DNA from: Bacteroidota bacterium
GTDB lineage: Bacteria; Bacteroidota; Ignavibacteria; Ignavibacteriales; Ignavibacteriaceae
Assembly: GCA_022564295.1 (NCBI GenBank)
Contig: JADFLR010000035.1
Span: 1-42,690, forward strand
DNA length: 42,690 bases
Direction of reading: 5' to 3'
Position numbers and translations under genes: made by a program. Position 1 is the first letter of the stretch; each line of letters starts with the position of its first letter. Of the stretch, positions 32,867-42,690 are shown one piece after another. The notes under the pieces are model-generated. The model saw only the letters and a list, made by a program, of their open reading frames with translations, had not been told where the DNA came from and made no database searches.

Positions 32867-34534
32867 TTGAAAAATAAATTTAGAATAACATTTTTCTTGG
32901 CTCTTTGCGTGTTTGCAATTACAGCAAATTTATTTGCACAGGTTGTTTACGAACCATTGTATAAAGATGTTTATGATTTTCTAAGGCGCTTAAGTACAAA
33001 AGGAATTATTGAATATAACGATGAATTCCGTCCACTTTCCCGAAAATATCTTGCAGAAAAATTAATTGAAGCTAAAAAACTACCCGAACTTCTAACCGAA
33101 GTACAAAAGGCAGACCTCAAATTTTATATGAAGGATTACTATCACGAAATCTGGTTCATAAAAAATGAAAAAAATGAAAAGCGTGTAGATTTTTTTAGCA
33201 GCGATCCTGCAGGCAGGTGGCGCGTTTTTTCCTATGGAGATGAAAATTTTAAAATGAACCTTAGTCCTATTCTTGGTTATGAAATAGGCTCGATTGACAA
33301 TGCAAAGGCAACGCATTTATGGAACGGTATTTACACTTACGGATATATAACCGAAGCACTTGGTGTAAGCTTTGATTTTCGGGACAACACCGAAGAAGGA
33401 ACAACCATAGATAAAACAAAAAGGTTCACTCCTGTAACCGGTGTAAATGCAAGATCGAGCAGTAACATAGCCAATTATTCTAAAAACAAAATTGAGTACA
33501 GTGAAGCGAAAGGAATTATTGCAACAGATTGGAATTGGGGCAGCTTTGCTATAGGTAAGGAATTTATGGAATGGGGCTACGCTGAAAACGGGTTGATCGT
33601 TTTATCTCAAAAGGCACCATCGTTTCCATTTATTCGTTTGGATATTTATCCTGTTGATTGGCTTGGGTTCAATTACTTTCATGCATGGCTTTCTTCGGAC
33701 GTTGTGGACTCATCCGATATTTATTATACCGAAACGGGTACGGAACGAATATCATTCAGAAAAAAATTCATTGCTTCACACACATTATTTATCAGACCTT
33801 TGAAAGGATTGAAGCTGTCTTTGGGTGAATCAATCGTTTACAGTGATGAACTTGAAATTGCCTATCTCATTCCGGTAATGTTTTTCCGTTTAGCAGATCA
33901 TTATTTAAGCAGGCAGAAGAACAGTGCAGGCAACAATGCCCAGTTTTTTGGTGCTATAAGTTCGAGGAATCATATTAAAAACACCCATCTTTACGGAAGC
34001 TTTTTTATTGATGAAATAACATTGACAGGTTTGTTCGATTCATTTAAACAACGTAACCAGTTTGGATTTACTTTGGGTGCCTCAGTTGTTGATTTGCCGT
34101 TGGATAACCTCACACTTACTTTAGAATATTCGAAAATATATCCGTTTGTTTACAATCATTTTATACAAACTACCACATACGAAAGTGCTTCTTATATTTT
34201 AGGGCACTGGATGGGAAATAATGATGACCAGGTTTATGGTTCAATAAAGTACAGGTTTTTAAGAGGGCTGGAAGCATCAATATGGGCGCGTTATATTAGG
34301 AAAGGTGAAGCAGGGCTTGTTGTTGATCAATATAAGCAGCCGCAGCCGCCGTTTTTATTCGGTTTAAGAACAAACTACACTTACCTAGGTGCGATGGTAA
34401 AATATGAAATTATTCACGAATTATTTGTTAGGATTAGATATCAATACATGAAAACTTCGCACCAGCAGGAAGATTTATCTTTTATTGATAAGACTGTAAA
34501 TGAGTTTCACATTGCAATTTATTATGGAATGTAA
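32867..34534 (+). CDS. Capsule assembly Wzi-like outer-membrane protein
   Basis: A 555-residue exported beta-barrel. TTG start, signal peptide (FFLALCVFAITANLFAQ), then a periplasmic helical region (VYEPLYKDVYDFLRRLSTKGIIEYNDEFRPLSRKYLAEKL) resembling an SLH-like or Wzi N-terminal segment, followed by strands rich in aromatic residues. Blocks such as WNWGSFAIGKEFMEWGYAENGLIVLSQKAPSFPFIRLDIYPVDW and LKLSLGESIVYSDELEIAYLIPVMFFR recall Wzi family barrels that hold polysaccharide at the surface. It sits in the middle of the nucleotide-sugar genes, consistent with that role. Confidence 0.8.
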   Translation: MKNKFRITFFLALCVFAITANLFAQVVYEPLYKDVYDFLRRLSTKGIIEYNDEFRPLSRKYLAEKLIEAKKLPELLTEVQKADLKFYMKDYYHEIWFIKNEKNEKRVDFFSSDPAGRWRVFSYGDENFKMNLSPILGYEIGSIDNAKATHLWNGIYTYGYITEALGVSFDFRDNTEEGTTIDKTKRFTPVTGVNARSSSNIANYSKNKIEYSEAKGIIATDWNWGSFAIGKEFMEWGYAENGLIVLSQKAPSFPFIRLDIYPVDWLGFNYFHAWLSSDVVDSSDIYYTETGTERISFRKKFIASHTLFIRPLKGLKLSLGESIVYSDELEIAYLIPVMFFRLADHYLSRQKNSAGNNAQFFGAISSRNHIKNTHLYGSFFIDEITLTGLFDSFKQRNQFGFTLGASVVDLPLDNLTLTLEYSKIYPFVYNHFIQTTTYESASYILGHWMGNNDDQVYGSIKYRFLRGLEASIWARYIRKGEAGLVVDQYKQPQPPFLFGLRTNYTYLGAMVKYEIIHELFVRIRYQYMKTSHQQEDLSFIDKTVNEFHIAIYYGM

Positions 34535-34541
34535 TTTTTAA

Positions 34542-35522
34542 ATGATTAAAGAATCAAAATATCTTAATAAAAAAATATACATCGCCGGACACACAGGAAT
34601 GGTTGGCTCGGCTCTTAAGGGAGAATTTGAGAATCGTGGATATAACAATTTACTTTTGAAAAATTATACCGGTTTAAATCTTATCCATCAATCAGAAGTA
34701 AATGATTTTTTTGAAAATGAAAAACCGGAAATGGTTATTATGGCAGCAGCAAAAGTTGGCGGGATACTTGCAAACAATACTTATCGAGCCGATTTTATTT
34801 ATGATAACCTGATGATTGAAGCCAATGTTATTAATGCTGCATACAAAAACAATGTTGAAAAACTTATTTTCTTAGGCAGTTCATGTATTTATCCGAAAAT
34901 GGCACCGCAGCCGTTAAGAGAAGAGTCTCTTTTATCCGGTTATCTTGAAGTTACAAATGAACCTTATGCTATTGCTAAAATTGCGGGAATAAAACTTTGT
35001 GAGAATTTTTACAGGCAGTATGGATGTAATTTCTATTCCGTGATGCCGACAAACCTTTACGGTCCGCATGATAATTTTAATCTTGAAACATCTCACGTTC
35101 TTCCAGCATTCATACGAAAGTTTCATGAAGCAAAAGTAAATAATCATGAATCAGTTACAATCTGGGGCTCGGGAAAACCTATGCGAGAGTTTTTGTATGT
35201 TGAAGATCTTGCAGATGCAATTTTATTTTTGATGGAAAATATTGATGCGAATGATTTATACGAGAAAGATATTTCACATATCAATATTGGTTCAGGAATA
35301 GATATTACAATTGATGATCTTGCAAAACTTATTGCGGAGATTGTCGGTTTTGAAGGCAAGATAATTCACGATGCAACAAAACCAGACGGCACGCCACGTA
35401 AGTTGATGGATGTTTCGAGAATAAATAAATTAGGATGGAAGTATAAAACCGAGCTGATAGAAGGATTAACAAAAACTTATAAGTGGTTTAAAGAGAATTT
35501 AGAGATTAGGAGAGAGAATTGA
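34542..35522 (+). CDS. fcl: GDP-L-fucose synthase
   Basis: A 326-residue short-chain dehydrogenase/epimerase converting GDP-4-keto-6-deoxymannose to GDP-L-fucose. NADP-binding [14 protein letters not shown], the [25 protein letters not shown] helix, active-site SSCIYP and Tyr-Lys pair [11 protein letters not shown], and [19 protein letters not shown] are family marks. Its stop codon overlaps the start of gmd by four bases. The order fcl-gmd is reversed relative to the common gmd-fcl arrangement. Confidence 0.95.
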   Translation: MIKESKYLNKKIYIAGHTGMVGSALKGEFENRGYNNLLLKNYTGLNLIHQSEVNDFFENEKPEMVIMAAAKVGGILANNTYRADFIYDNLMIEANVINAAYKNNVEKLIFLGSSCIYPKMAPQPLREESLLSGYLEVTNEPYAIAKIAGIKLCENFYRQYGCNFYSVMPTNLYGPHDNFNLETSHVLPAFIRKFHEAKVNNHESVTIWGSGKPMREFLYVEDLADAILFLMENIDANDLYEKDISHINIGSGIDITIDDLAKLIAEIVGFEGKIIHDATKPDGTPRKLMDVSRINKLGWKYKTELIEGLTKTYKWFKENLEIRREN

Positions 35523-36646
35523 AGAAAGCACTAATTACCGGAATTACCGGACAGGACGGCAGTTATTTAACTGAACTTCTTCTTGAAAAAGATTACGAGG
35601 TTCACGGCATAATTAGACGAAGCAGTTCATTCAACACAGGCAGGATAGATCATCTTTACAATGATCCTGAAATTCTCAACAAAAAATTATTTTTACATTA
35701 CGGAGATCTTGTTGACACAAGTAACATGAACCGTTTGCTTGAAAAAATTGAACCCGATGAGATCTATAACCTTGCAGCACAAAGTCATGTTAAAGTTTCA
35801 TTTGAAGTACCTGATTATACTGCGCAGGTAGACGCACTCGGTACATTGAGATTTCTTGATGCGATACGTGAAGTCGGTTTGCGGAAAGTGAAGTTTTATC
35901 AGGCATCCACGAGCGAACTTTATGGCAAGGCGAGAGAAATACCGCAAAACGAGGAAACACCATTCTATCCACGTTCACCTTACGGAGTCGCAAAGCTTTA
36001 TGGATACTGGATAATAGTAAATTACCGGGAGGCATACAACATCTTTGCTTCAAACGGTATATTGTTTAACCACGAATCTCCAAGGAGAGGCGAAACATTT
36101 GTAACGCGAAAAATAACCCGAGCTGGCTCACGCATTGCTGCTGGATTGCAAAAGCAGTTATTGCTTGGAAATATGGATGCAAAAAGGGATTGGGGTTTTG
36201 CACCGGAATATTGCGATGGTATGTGGAGAATTCTCCAGCACGAAAAAGCTGAAGATTTTGTACTTGCAACAGGCGAAACACAAACCGTTAGAAGATTTGT
36301 TGAACTGACATATAATAATCTGGGAATTGAACTGGAATGGAAAGGCAAGGGGGTAGACGAAACAGGTCTTATAAAAACTATTGATCTGAATAAAGCCAAA
36401 GATTTGATTGTTTATTCATCAAACGAAAATAATTACATAAAAAATTTTACAAAAGAATTAAAACCCGGCGATGTGGTCGTTGCAGTTGATCCGAATTATT
36501 ACCGCCCCACAGAAGTTGATTTGCTGATTGGTGATGCATCCAAAGCGGAAAAATTGCTTGGCTGGAAAGCCAAAACAAAATTTGAAGAGCTTGTTCACAT
36601 CATGATAAAATCCGATATGCATAAAGTGCTTCGAAGAGGGTTTTAA
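35519..36646 (+). CDS. gmd: GDP-mannose 4,6-dehydratase
   Basis: A 375-residue SDR-type dehydratase making GDP-4-keto-6-deoxymannose, the substrate of the upstream fcl. NADP loop [35 protein letters not shown], active-site STSELYG and Tyr-Lys [10 protein letters not shown], then [19 protein letters not shown] and [20 protein letters not shown] are all typical. TTG start inside the AATTGA stop context of fcl (overlap TTGA), so translation is coupled. The segment [33 protein letters not shown] closes the protein as expected. Confidence 0.96.
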   Translation: MKKALITGITGQDGSYLTELLLEKDYEVHGIIRRSSSFNTGRIDHLYNDPEILNKKLFLHYGDLVDTSNMNRLLEKIEPDEIYNLAAQSHVKVSFEVPDYTAQVDALGTLRFLDAIREVGLRKVKFYQASTSELYGKAREIPQNEETPFYPRSPYGVAKLYGYWIIVNYREAYNIFASNGILFNHESPRRGETFVTRKITRAGSRIAAGLQKQLLLGNMDAKRDWGFAPEYCDGMWRILQHEKAEDFVLATGETQTVRRFVELTYNNLGIELEWKGKGVDETGLIKTIDLNKAKDLIVYSSNENNYIKNFTKELKPGDVVVAVDPNYYRPTEVDLLIGDASKAEKLLGWKAKTKFEELVHIMIKSDMHKVLRRGF

Positions 36647-36649
36647 AAA

Positions 36650-36700
36650 CAAGTGCCAGTCACCTTTGAACCCACTTGAGTTAGAGGTAACTGGCACTTG
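36650..36700. terminator. Large hairpin after gmd (terminator or dispersed repeat)
   Basis: CAAGTGCCAGTCACCT (36650-36665) and AGGTAACTGGCACTTG (36685-36700) form a 16-bp stem with one mismatch and a 19-nt loop, directly after the last polysaccharide gene. There is no T-run, so it may be a mobile palindrome rather than a classical terminator. Confidence 0.55.
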
Positions 36701-36788
36701 AAGGCAAACTTTTATCCACCCAAAACTTTGTGATAAACCCTTTTACAATTAAATTTGTACTATTCTTTTTAATTCATCAGGCATACGA

Positions 36789-38264
36789 ATGAAATTTTTT
36801 ACAGCAATTATATTTTCGGTACTACTCTTTCCATCAATATCATTTTCACAGGGAAAAGTACAGAGATATAATCCATTCTCCGGTACAATCGTTTTTTCAG
36901 TGGAAGGCGGTATTACTCTTGCAAACACTGATTACGCCGGGCAGGGTGTTGATTATTTGGGCAGAGCATCTCTTGAATATTTTTTCTCTTCTTCTGTACA
37001 AAGCGGTTTTGGTTTAAGATTATTCGGCAGCACCGGGTTTATTAAAGGTGATGACGCAAGTATGGACCCTCCAAGTTTTAGAACAAGCGTTAGTACACTC
37101 GGCGGTGGTGTGGTTTTTATTCTTTCAATTGGTGATGATGCTTTCCCATATTTTTTCGCGGGAGTTTCAAATCTATCCTACGATCCAAAAGGCGAAGGTG
37201 GAGAGCCATTGCTAAATAACGCAGCGGGAAAATACAACACCAACGAAATAAATTACAATGTAGAACTTGGTGTTAGATTCCCAGTAACTCCAAACCTCTC
37301 TCTAAATGTAAGCGGCGGAGTGCAAATTTCACCGAACGATTGGCTGGATGATAAAGCTATCGGTACTACCAACGATCTTTTCTTTACCGTTCTGGGAGGA
37401 ATTTCTTATTCATTCTTAACGGAGTTTGATAGTGACGGAGATGGTGTTATTGATACTGATGATGCTTGTCCAAACACTCCAAGGGGAATAAGGGTTAATG
37501 AGTTCGGCTGCCCGATTGATATGGATAATGATGGCGTACCTGATTATCAGGATAACTGCCCTGGCACACCAAAAAATGTAAAAGTTGACGTAGCCGGCTG
37601 CCCTATTGATACGGATAATGACGGAGTTCCTGATTATACAGATATTTGTCCGAATACACCAAGAGGAATTGCAGTTGATGAACTTGGATGCCCGTATGAT
37701 CTTGATGTAGATGGAATTCCCGATTACATGGATAAATGTCCTGACACTCCTTATAGTGTTGATGTTGATAATTACGGCTGCCCTCTTGATTCAGACCTTG
37801 ATGGGGTTCCTGATTATCTCGATCAATGCCCCGGAACTTTGCCCGGAATGCAGGTTGATGAGCAGGGCTGTGAGATAACTCCGAAAGTACCGGAACCGGT
37901 TATTGAAGAACCTGAAACACTTGATGCATTTATTTTAAGTGCTGGAGCATCATTCGCATTTAACAGTGCGGATCTTAAACCAGAAGCTTATCCCGAATTA
38001 GATAATTTGCTTAAAGAAATGAAAAAATATCCGATGTCACGCTGGAAAATAGAAGGGTATACAGATAATATCGGATCGGAAGGCGGAAATTTGCGTATAT
38101 CTCAAAAGAGAGCAGAAGCTGTTGCAAATTATTTTATATCAAGGGGAATACCCAAAGGAAGGTTTGTTATAAAGGGATTGGGAAGTAAGAATCCTATTGC
38201 AGATAATAGAACTGAAGAAGGCAGAGAAAAAAACAGAAGAGTTGCTATAACAAAATTAAATTAA
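36789..38264 (+). CDS. OmpA-family outer-membrane protein with thrombospondin type 3 repeats
   Basis: A 491-residue protein with a signal peptide (AIIFSVLLFPSISFSQ), an eight-stranded-type barrel (about residues 25-215), five calcium-binding TSP3 repeats (DSDGDGVIDTDDACPNTP, DMDNDGVPDYQDNCPGTP, DTDNDGVPDYTDICPNTP, DLDVDGIPDYMDKCPDTP, DSDLDGVPDYLDQCPGTL) and a C-terminal OmpA peptidoglycan-binding domain (FNSADLKPEAYPELDNLL, EGYTDNIGSEGGNLRISQKR, NRTEEGREKNRRV). It links the outer membrane to the cell wall. Full length for the family. Confidence 0.93.
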   Translation: MKFFTAIIFSVLLFPSISFSQGKVQRYNPFSGTIVFSVEGGITLANTDYAGQGVDYLGRASLEYFFSSSVQSGFGLRLFGSTGFIKGDDASMDPPSFRTSVSTLGGGVVFILSIGDDAFPYFFAGVSNLSYDPKGEGGEPLLNNAAGKYNTNEINYNVELGVRFPVTPNLSLNVSGGVQISPNDWLDDKAIGTTNDLFFTVLGGISYSFLTEFDSDGDGVIDTDDACPNTPRGIRVNEFGCPIDMDNDGVPDYQDNCPGTPKNVKVDVAGCPIDTDNDGVPDYTDICPNTPRGIAVDELGCPYDLDVDGIPDYMDKCPDTPYSVDVDNYGCPLDSDLDGVPDYLDQCPGTLPGMQVDEQGCEITPKVPEPVIEEPETLDAFILSAGASFAFNSADLKPEAYPELDNLLKEMKKYPMSRWKIEGYTDNIGSEGGNLRISQKRAEAVANYFISRGIPKGRFVIKGLGSKNPIADNRTEEGREKNRRVAITKLN

Positions 38265-38379
38265 AAATTATTAGCAGTAAACAGTTACAGAATTACTAAA
38301 CACTACTACTCGCTTTCTTGATACTGATAATCAATATCAATAGGTTGAGTAACAATTTTGAATTAAATCTGAGGTTAAA

Positions 38380-39627
38380 ATGTTCGATGAAAACTATAAG
38401 TTCACATGTGTGGACAGATTCCTAAAATACGTTAAATACGATACTCAATCGGATGAGGAATCAACATCCTTCCCAAGCACTGAAAAACAAAAAGTGCTCT
38501 CGCAGGATTTAGCAGATGAATTAAAAAAAATGGGGCTTGAAGATGCTCATATGGATGAGTGGGGTTATGTGATGGCAACTTTGCCCTCGAATACGGATAA
38601 AGATGTGGACCCGATAGCTTTTATTGCTCACGTAGATACGTCTCCTGCAGTTACGGGTGAAAATGTAAATCCAATTATTCAAAAATATTATCAGGGCGGA
38701 GATATTGAATTACCGAACGGGGGCTGGGTGATTAAAGAAAGTGAAAATCCCGATCTCAAAAATATGAAAGGGTTTGATATAATAACCACAGATGGTACAA
38801 CATTACTCGGTGCAGATAATAAAGCTGGTGTTGCAGAAATTATGGATGCTGTGGCTTATCTCCTGGCTCATCCAGAAGTAAAGCACGGACCGGTTAAAAT
38901 CTGTTTTACTCCTGATGAGGAAACCGGTAGAGGAACAGAAAAAATTGATCTTAAAAAATTAGGTGCCAAGTATGCTTACACTGTTGATGGTTCAAGCCGA
39001 GGCGAAGTTGAAATAGAAACTTTCAGTGCCGATGCGGTAAATATAGATTTTATTGGAAAGAATATTCACCCTGGTTATGCTAAAGGGATTATGATAAATT
39101 CTATGAAAGTTGCTGCTGATTTTATAAAAAGCTTGCCAAAGGATAAACTTTCTCCGGAAACCACCGAAGGCAGAGAAGGATATGTTCATCCAGTAGCAAT
39201 TAATGGAAATGAAGAAAAGACAACAATTAAGTTTATCATACGCGATTTTGATACTCTAAAACTGAAAGAGTACGAAGATATTCTTAAAAATGTTGCAGAA
39301 GACACGATTGCAAAATTTCCGGGAGCAAAATTAGAATTTAAAGTGATTGAACAATACCGTAATATGAAAGAAGTGCTTGATAATCATCCGCAGGTTTATG
39401 AATACGCTTATGAAACCATGAAAAATTTAGACATCGAACCGATAACCCATCCAATACGCGGTGGTACTGATGGTAGCAGGTTATCGTTTATGGGTTTACC
39501 TACACCAAACATATTTGCCGGCGAACATAGCTTTCATTCACAGCTTGAATGGGTTGCGGTTCAGGATATGGAAATGGCTGTAAAAGTAATTGTTGAACTT
39601 GCTCAAGTTTGGGAACAGAAAGCTTAG
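38380..39627 (+). CDS. pepT: Peptidase T (tripeptide aminopeptidase)
   Basis: A 415-residue M20B metallopeptidase releasing N-terminal residues from tripeptides. Zinc and catalytic residues appear in IAFIAHVDTSPA (His and Asp), TTLLGADNKAGVAEIMDAV (Asp), CFTPDEETGRGTEK (the Glu-Glu pair), YTVDGSSRGEVEIETFSAD, and GEHSFHSQLEWV (His). The lid domain with IHPGYAKGIMINSMKVAA is in place. Length matches PepT. Cytoplasmic; stands alone. Confidence 0.95.
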   Translation: MFDENYKFTCVDRFLKYVKYDTQSDEESTSFPSTEKQKVLSQDLADELKKMGLEDAHMDEWGYVMATLPSNTDKDVDPIAFIAHVDTSPAVTGENVNPIIQKYYQGGDIELPNGGWVIKESENPDLKNMKGFDIITTDGTTLLGADNKAGVAEIMDAVAYLLAHPEVKHGPVKICFTPDEETGRGTEKIDLKKLGAKYAYTVDGSSRGEVEIETFSADAVNIDFIGKNIHPGYAKGIMINSMKVAADFIKSLPKDKLSPETTEGREGYVHPVAINGNEEKTTIKFIIRDFDTLKLKEYEDILKNVAEDTIAKFPGAKLEFKVIEQYRNMKEVLDNHPQVYEYAYETMKNLDIEPITHPIRGGTDGSRLSFMGLPTPNIFAGEHSFHSQLEWVAVQDMEMAVKVIVELAQVWEQKA

Positions 39628-39977
39628 GGGTGGGAAGTAGGTAATCGGTGGTTGGGAGTAGGTTGTTTTTATGATGGATACTGAAAGAATGTTTTAGAAA
39701 TAAAAAATAATAGATGACGACTTCTAAATTTGAGGAATAAAAGCAAGTTTACAGCAGGGGATTCTTATCCGGTTTTTATTTTGATATCCCATTATCAGAA
39801 GAATACGCAAGCATCCATGGCTCAAACGCTACAAAGTAAATAAATATTTAGGAGCAGAAGTGTTAAACACACCGAATGTAACCCACCGATGATTATTAAC
39901 TTTGAATAGCATTACCGTTTATTTATTTTTACCCTCAAATTTTAAAACCCGAATTGATTAACAAAATAAAAAAATAG
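39628..39977. other. Gene-free region before proS
   Basis: About 350 bases with no credible ORF or structured RNA that I can recognise. G-rich repeats of the GTAGGT/GGTTGGGAGTAGG type follow pepT and may be remnants of a dispersed repeat. Confidence 0.35.
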
Positions 39978-41681
39978 ATGAGACTCAGTAAATATTTCGT
40001 TCCCACATTAAAAGAAGTCCCAAACGATGCAGTTGTAGCAAGTCATATTCTAATGCTTCGTTCAGGTATGATAAGGATGTTAGCTGCCGGAATTTATTCT
40101 TTCCTTCCGTTGGGCTACAGAGTAATTAAAAAAATATCCGAAATTATAAGAGAAGAAATGGATGCTATCGGCGGACAGGAGTTTCATCTACCGGCTTTAA
40201 ACCCAAAGGAGATTTGGGAAGAGACCGGAAGGGTTGAAGCTTTTGGCGATACGTTGTTTCATATAAAAAACCGTGAGTATGTTTTAGCACCAACGCATGA
40301 AGAGATAATGACTTTCCATGCAAGGAACGTAGTTAAATCTTATAAAGATATGCCTCAAATATGGTATCAGATACAAACCAAATTCAGGAATGAACCGAGA
40401 CCGAGAAGCGGGGTTATAAGAACCAGAGAATTTTTAATGAAAGATGCATATTCCTTTGACATTAATCAGGATGAGCAGGATAAATCCTACCACAAACATG
40501 ACGGTGCATACAGAAATATTTTTGACAGGTGTAAGATAAAATACTTTGTTGTCGGTGCATTCAGCGGAGCAATGGGTGGATCAGGTTCCGAAGAGTTTAT
40601 GGTTAAATCGGATGCGGGTGAAGATACGGTTGCATATTGTGATGCTTGCGGTTATTCCGCAAATTTGGAGGTCGCAGCATCTGTAGTTGAACCAAGAAAA
40701 CGTGAAGCAAAAAGTGAAAAGATAAAAGAAATTCACACTCCAAATGTTAAAAGTATTGATGAGCTTTGCGAATTCTTAAAAATAGATGAATCACAATGTG
40801 CGAAGTCCAGGGTTTACATTCACAATGACAAACCGGTTTTAATTTTAATGCAGGGTAATGATGATGTGAATGAAAGTAAGTTAGAAAGTTATTTAGGTGG
40901 AACAGTAAGACCGGGTCATCCGGAAGAACTTTTAGAGATTACCGGTGCCGATGCTGGGTCTATTGGTCCTGTTGGATTTAAACATAAAATAATTGTGGAT
41001 AACCGACTCAAAGATGCAAACAACATGTTCAGTGGAGCAAATAAAAATGATTACCATATCGGCGGGATTGATTTTAAACGCGATGTTGAAACATTAGAAT
41101 ACACTGATCTTAGGATTGTAAAGACCGGCGAAGGATGCCCGAATTGCGAGAGCAAACTTGATGTTTTTGCAGCGATTGAGCTTGGTCATATCTTCAAACT
41201 CGGAACAAAATATTCCGAATCGATGGGTGCACTTTTTCTTGATGAAAATGGCAAAGAGCATCCGATAGTAATGGGAAGTTACGGCATAGGCGTTGAAAGA
41301 GTTATGGCTTGCTACATTGAGCAGAACCATGATGAGTATGGAATCATCTGGGATAAAACACTTGCTCCGTTTGATATTCAGCTAATAGGATTGAACATGA
41401 AAAAAGAACTTGTGCTTGAAGCATCAAATAAAATTTATGATGAATTAACTAACAGCGGGTTTGAAGTTTTATTTGATGACAGAACAAATGTTCAGGCAGG
41501 ATTTAAATTTAATGATGCTGATCTTCTCGGAATGCCTGTACAGGTAATTGTTGGAGATAAAAAACTCAAAGAATCCGCCTCAGGCGGAAAAGTTGAAGTT
41601 AAATTAAGAAGAACCGGCGAACGGTTTGATGTTGAGCTAAGTGAGTTGGTTGAAAAGATAAAAGAGATTATCAAAGAATAA
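39978..41681 (+). CDS. proS: Prolyl-tRNA synthetase
   Basis: A 567-residue class II synthetase of the bacterial type with an editing insertion. Motif 1 region LPLGYRVIKKISEIIREEMDAIGGQE, motif 2 FRNEPRPRSGVIRTREFLMKDAYSFD, the inserted YbaK-like editing domain (about residues 235-375, carrying KHKIIVDNRLKDANNMFSGANKNDYHI), motif 3 GSYGIGVERVMACYIEQNHDEYGIIW, and the anticodon-binding domain (DIQLIGLN... to VKLRRTGERFDVE). It charges tRNA-Pro and clears mischarged Ala. Confidence 0.97.
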   Translation: MRLSKYFVPTLKEVPNDAVVASHILMLRSGMIRMLAAGIYSFLPLGYRVIKKISEIIREEMDAIGGQEFHLPALNPKEIWEETGRVEAFGDTLFHIKNREYVLAPTHEEIMTFHARNVVKSYKDMPQIWYQIQTKFRNEPRPRSGVIRTREFLMKDAYSFDINQDEQDKSYHKHDGAYRNIFDRCKIKYFVVGAFSGAMGGSGSEEFMVKSDAGEDTVAYCDACGYSANLEVAASVVEPRKREAKSEKIKEIHTPNVKSIDELCEFLKIDESQCAKSRVYIHNDKPVLILMQGNDDVNESKLESYLGGTVRPGHPEELLEITGADAGSIGPVGFKHKIIVDNRLKDANNMFSGANKNDYHIGGIDFKRDVETLEYTDLRIVKTGEGCPNCESKLDVFAAIELGHIFKLGTKYSESMGALFLDENGKEHPIVMGSYGIGVERVMACYIEQNHDEYGIIWDKTLAPFDIQLIGLNMKKELVLEASNKIYDELTNSGFEVLFDDRTNVQAGFKFNDADLLGMPVQVIVGDKKLKESASGGKVEVKLRRTGERFDVELSELVEKIKEIIKE

Positions 41682-41788
41682 TTAATCCCGTTCTCTTATT
41701 ATAGTCCTTTGATTTGATATCTCGTTCTTCTTTAGTTTAATTATTTCTGACATTTACAATTAAGTAAAACAACTTTTTAACAGTACCA

Positions 41789-42463
41789 ATGAAGAGAAAA
41801 TTATTTCTGGTCTCAACGGCAATAGGCAATTATGATGATATAACAATCCGTGCTCTTAACATCCTTAAAAATGTCGATTTTATTATTTGTGAAGAATATA
41901 AAGCTGCACGCAGAATGCTTGCTCATTACAAAATAAATAAGGAGCTTATAGCACTTAATGAGCATAACGAGAATGATGTTGTGGATGAGATCGTAGCAGA
42001 AATATTGAACGGAAAAACAACTGCGCTTATATCTGATTGCGGCACACCACTCTTTTCAGATCCGGGACATTTACTTGTTGGTCTCTGTATTGCACACGGT
42101 ATTGAAGTGATCCCTGTTCCTGGTTCAAATTCATTATTGCCTGCACTGATTGGTTCAGGATATGATTTTGAAAAATTTTACTATTACGGATGGCTTTCGC
42201 CTAAAAAGGATATCAGAAGAAAACAACTACTGAATTTGAGGAGGATGAAAGAAGTTATTGTCTTGATGGATACACCGTACCGTTTAAAAAGGTTATTATC
42301 AGATGTAACAAATATGTTCGGTAAAACAACTCCTGTGTGCTTAGCTTTTGAATTAACGATGAAGGATGAAAAGTATTACAGGGGAAGTGCTCAAAAAGTT
42401 TTGAACATCGCCGAAAAGAAAAACCTTAAAGGTGAATTTGTGTTGATTGTAAATAACCGGTAA
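41789..42463 (+). CDS. RsmI-like SAM-dependent methyltransferase
   Basis: A 224-residue tetrapyrrole-methylase-fold protein close to RsmI, the 16S rRNA C1402 2'-O-methyltransferase. Motifs: LFLVSTAIGNYDDITIRALNILKNVDFIICEEYKAARRML, ISDCGTPLFSDPGHLLV (the family SDAGxPxxSDPG loop), PVPGSNSLLPAL and GWLSPKKDIRRK. It is shorter than the usual 270-290 residues, lacking the C-terminal helical domain, so it may be the second short RsmI paralogue found in this phylum rather than RsmI itself. Confidence 0.85.
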   Translation: MKRKLFLVSTAIGNYDDITIRALNILKNVDFIICEEYKAARRMLAHYKINKELIALNEHNENDVVDEIVAEILNGKTTALISDCGTPLFSDPGHLLVGLCIAHGIEVIPVPGSNSLLPALIGSGYDFEKFYYYGWLSPKKDIRRKQLLNLRRMKEVIVLMDTPYRLKRLLSDVTNMFGKTTPVCLAFELTMKDEKYYRGSAQKVLNIAEKKNLKGEFVLIVNNR

Positions 42464-42469
42464 AAGTAA

Positions 42470-42690
42470 TTACTTAATTAGAAGCGCAACATTCTCTATA
42501 TGATATGTATGAGGAAACATATCAACCGGTTTCATCTTCTTCAATTTATAACCTGCCTCAACCATCAATTTAATATCCCTCGCCTGGGTTGCCGGATTGC
42601 AGCTTACATAAACAATTTTTTCCGGGTTTAGCTGCATCGTATCATCAACAGTGTTTTTATGCATGCCGCTTCTTGGGGGATCAATTATTA
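42470..42690 (-). CDS. rlmD: 23S rRNA (uracil-5) methyltransferase, RlmD/RumA type (3' end only)
   Basis: C-terminal 73 residues of a TrmA/RlmD-family methyltransferase; the gene continues past the window edge. Visible motifs are DPPRSGMH and VYVSCNPATQARD, which contains the catalytic Cys that attacks uracil C6, plus the closing DMFPHTYHIENVALLIK. It converges on the RsmI-like gene with six bases between stops. Whether it is RlmD or another member needs the N-terminal part. Confidence 0.88.
   Translation of the reverse strand, partial: IIDPPRSGMHKNTVDDTMQLNPEKIVYVSCNPATQARDIKLMVEAGYKLKKMKPVDMFPHTYHIENVALLIK

Overview
The window looks like chromosomal DNA from an AT-rich member of the Bacteroidota/Chlorobi/Ignavibacteriota (FCB) group, most likely an Ignavibacteria-type organism. 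The grounds are a large secreted propeller protein with a type IX secretion C-terminal sorting domain (NYPNPFNP motif), a Wzi-like capsule protein, an OmpA protein with thrombospondin-3 repeats, many short lipoproteins and frequent TTG starts. The taxonomic call is an inference; no rRNA or tRNA gene was recognised.

Layout. 1-9.2 kb: a PAS-PAS histidine kinase, a TPR protein, two nearly duplicate lipoproteins flanking a STAS-domain protein, a geneless nested-inverted-repeat (MITE-like) element, and the T9SS-exported propeller protein, which carries an in-frame palindromic insertion. 9.4-16.4 kb: a compact iron operon. It holds a DtxR-FeoA repressor, a membrane-anchored DtxR-like protein with two FeoA domains, FeoB split into separate GTPase and permease genes, a di-heme oxidoreductase lipoprotein, a Tat-type Rieske lipoprotein and a porin. 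16.5-20.0 kb: exonuclease III, a DUF255 thioredoxin-like lipoprotein and TspO.

20.2-24.8 kb is the most unusual region. Intact trhO (tRNA U34 hydroxylase) is followed by three single-gene cassettes: a DUF4395 membrane protein and two exported NTF2/SnoaL-like proteins. Each ends in an integron attC-like imperfect palindrome (TAAC...GTTA). After each cassette comes another copy of the last 53 codons of trhO, always joined at the same G^TTAC, which is also present inside intact trhO at codon 248. The copies encode different but plausible TrhO C-termini, so they look like displaced ends from related lineages rather than plain tandem duplicates. The simplest reading is a series of integron-cassette-like elements that insert into trhO and bring a replacement 3' end that repairs the gene. 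No integrase is in the window.

24.8-30.1 kb: a DUF2911 protein, a small HEAGH membrane protein, a MORN/TonB-C protein, PdxB and the Mg2+ transporter MgtE. 30.2-36.6 kb: a surface-polysaccharide operon (rfbA, rfbC, a DegT-family aminotransferase, a Wzi-like protein, fcl, gmd) that supplies nucleotide sugars for O-antigen or capsule. 36.8-42.7 kb: an OmpA/TSP3 protein, peptidase T, prolyl-tRNA synthetase, an RsmI-like methyltransferase and the 3' end of an RlmD-type rRNA methyltransferase cut by the window edge.
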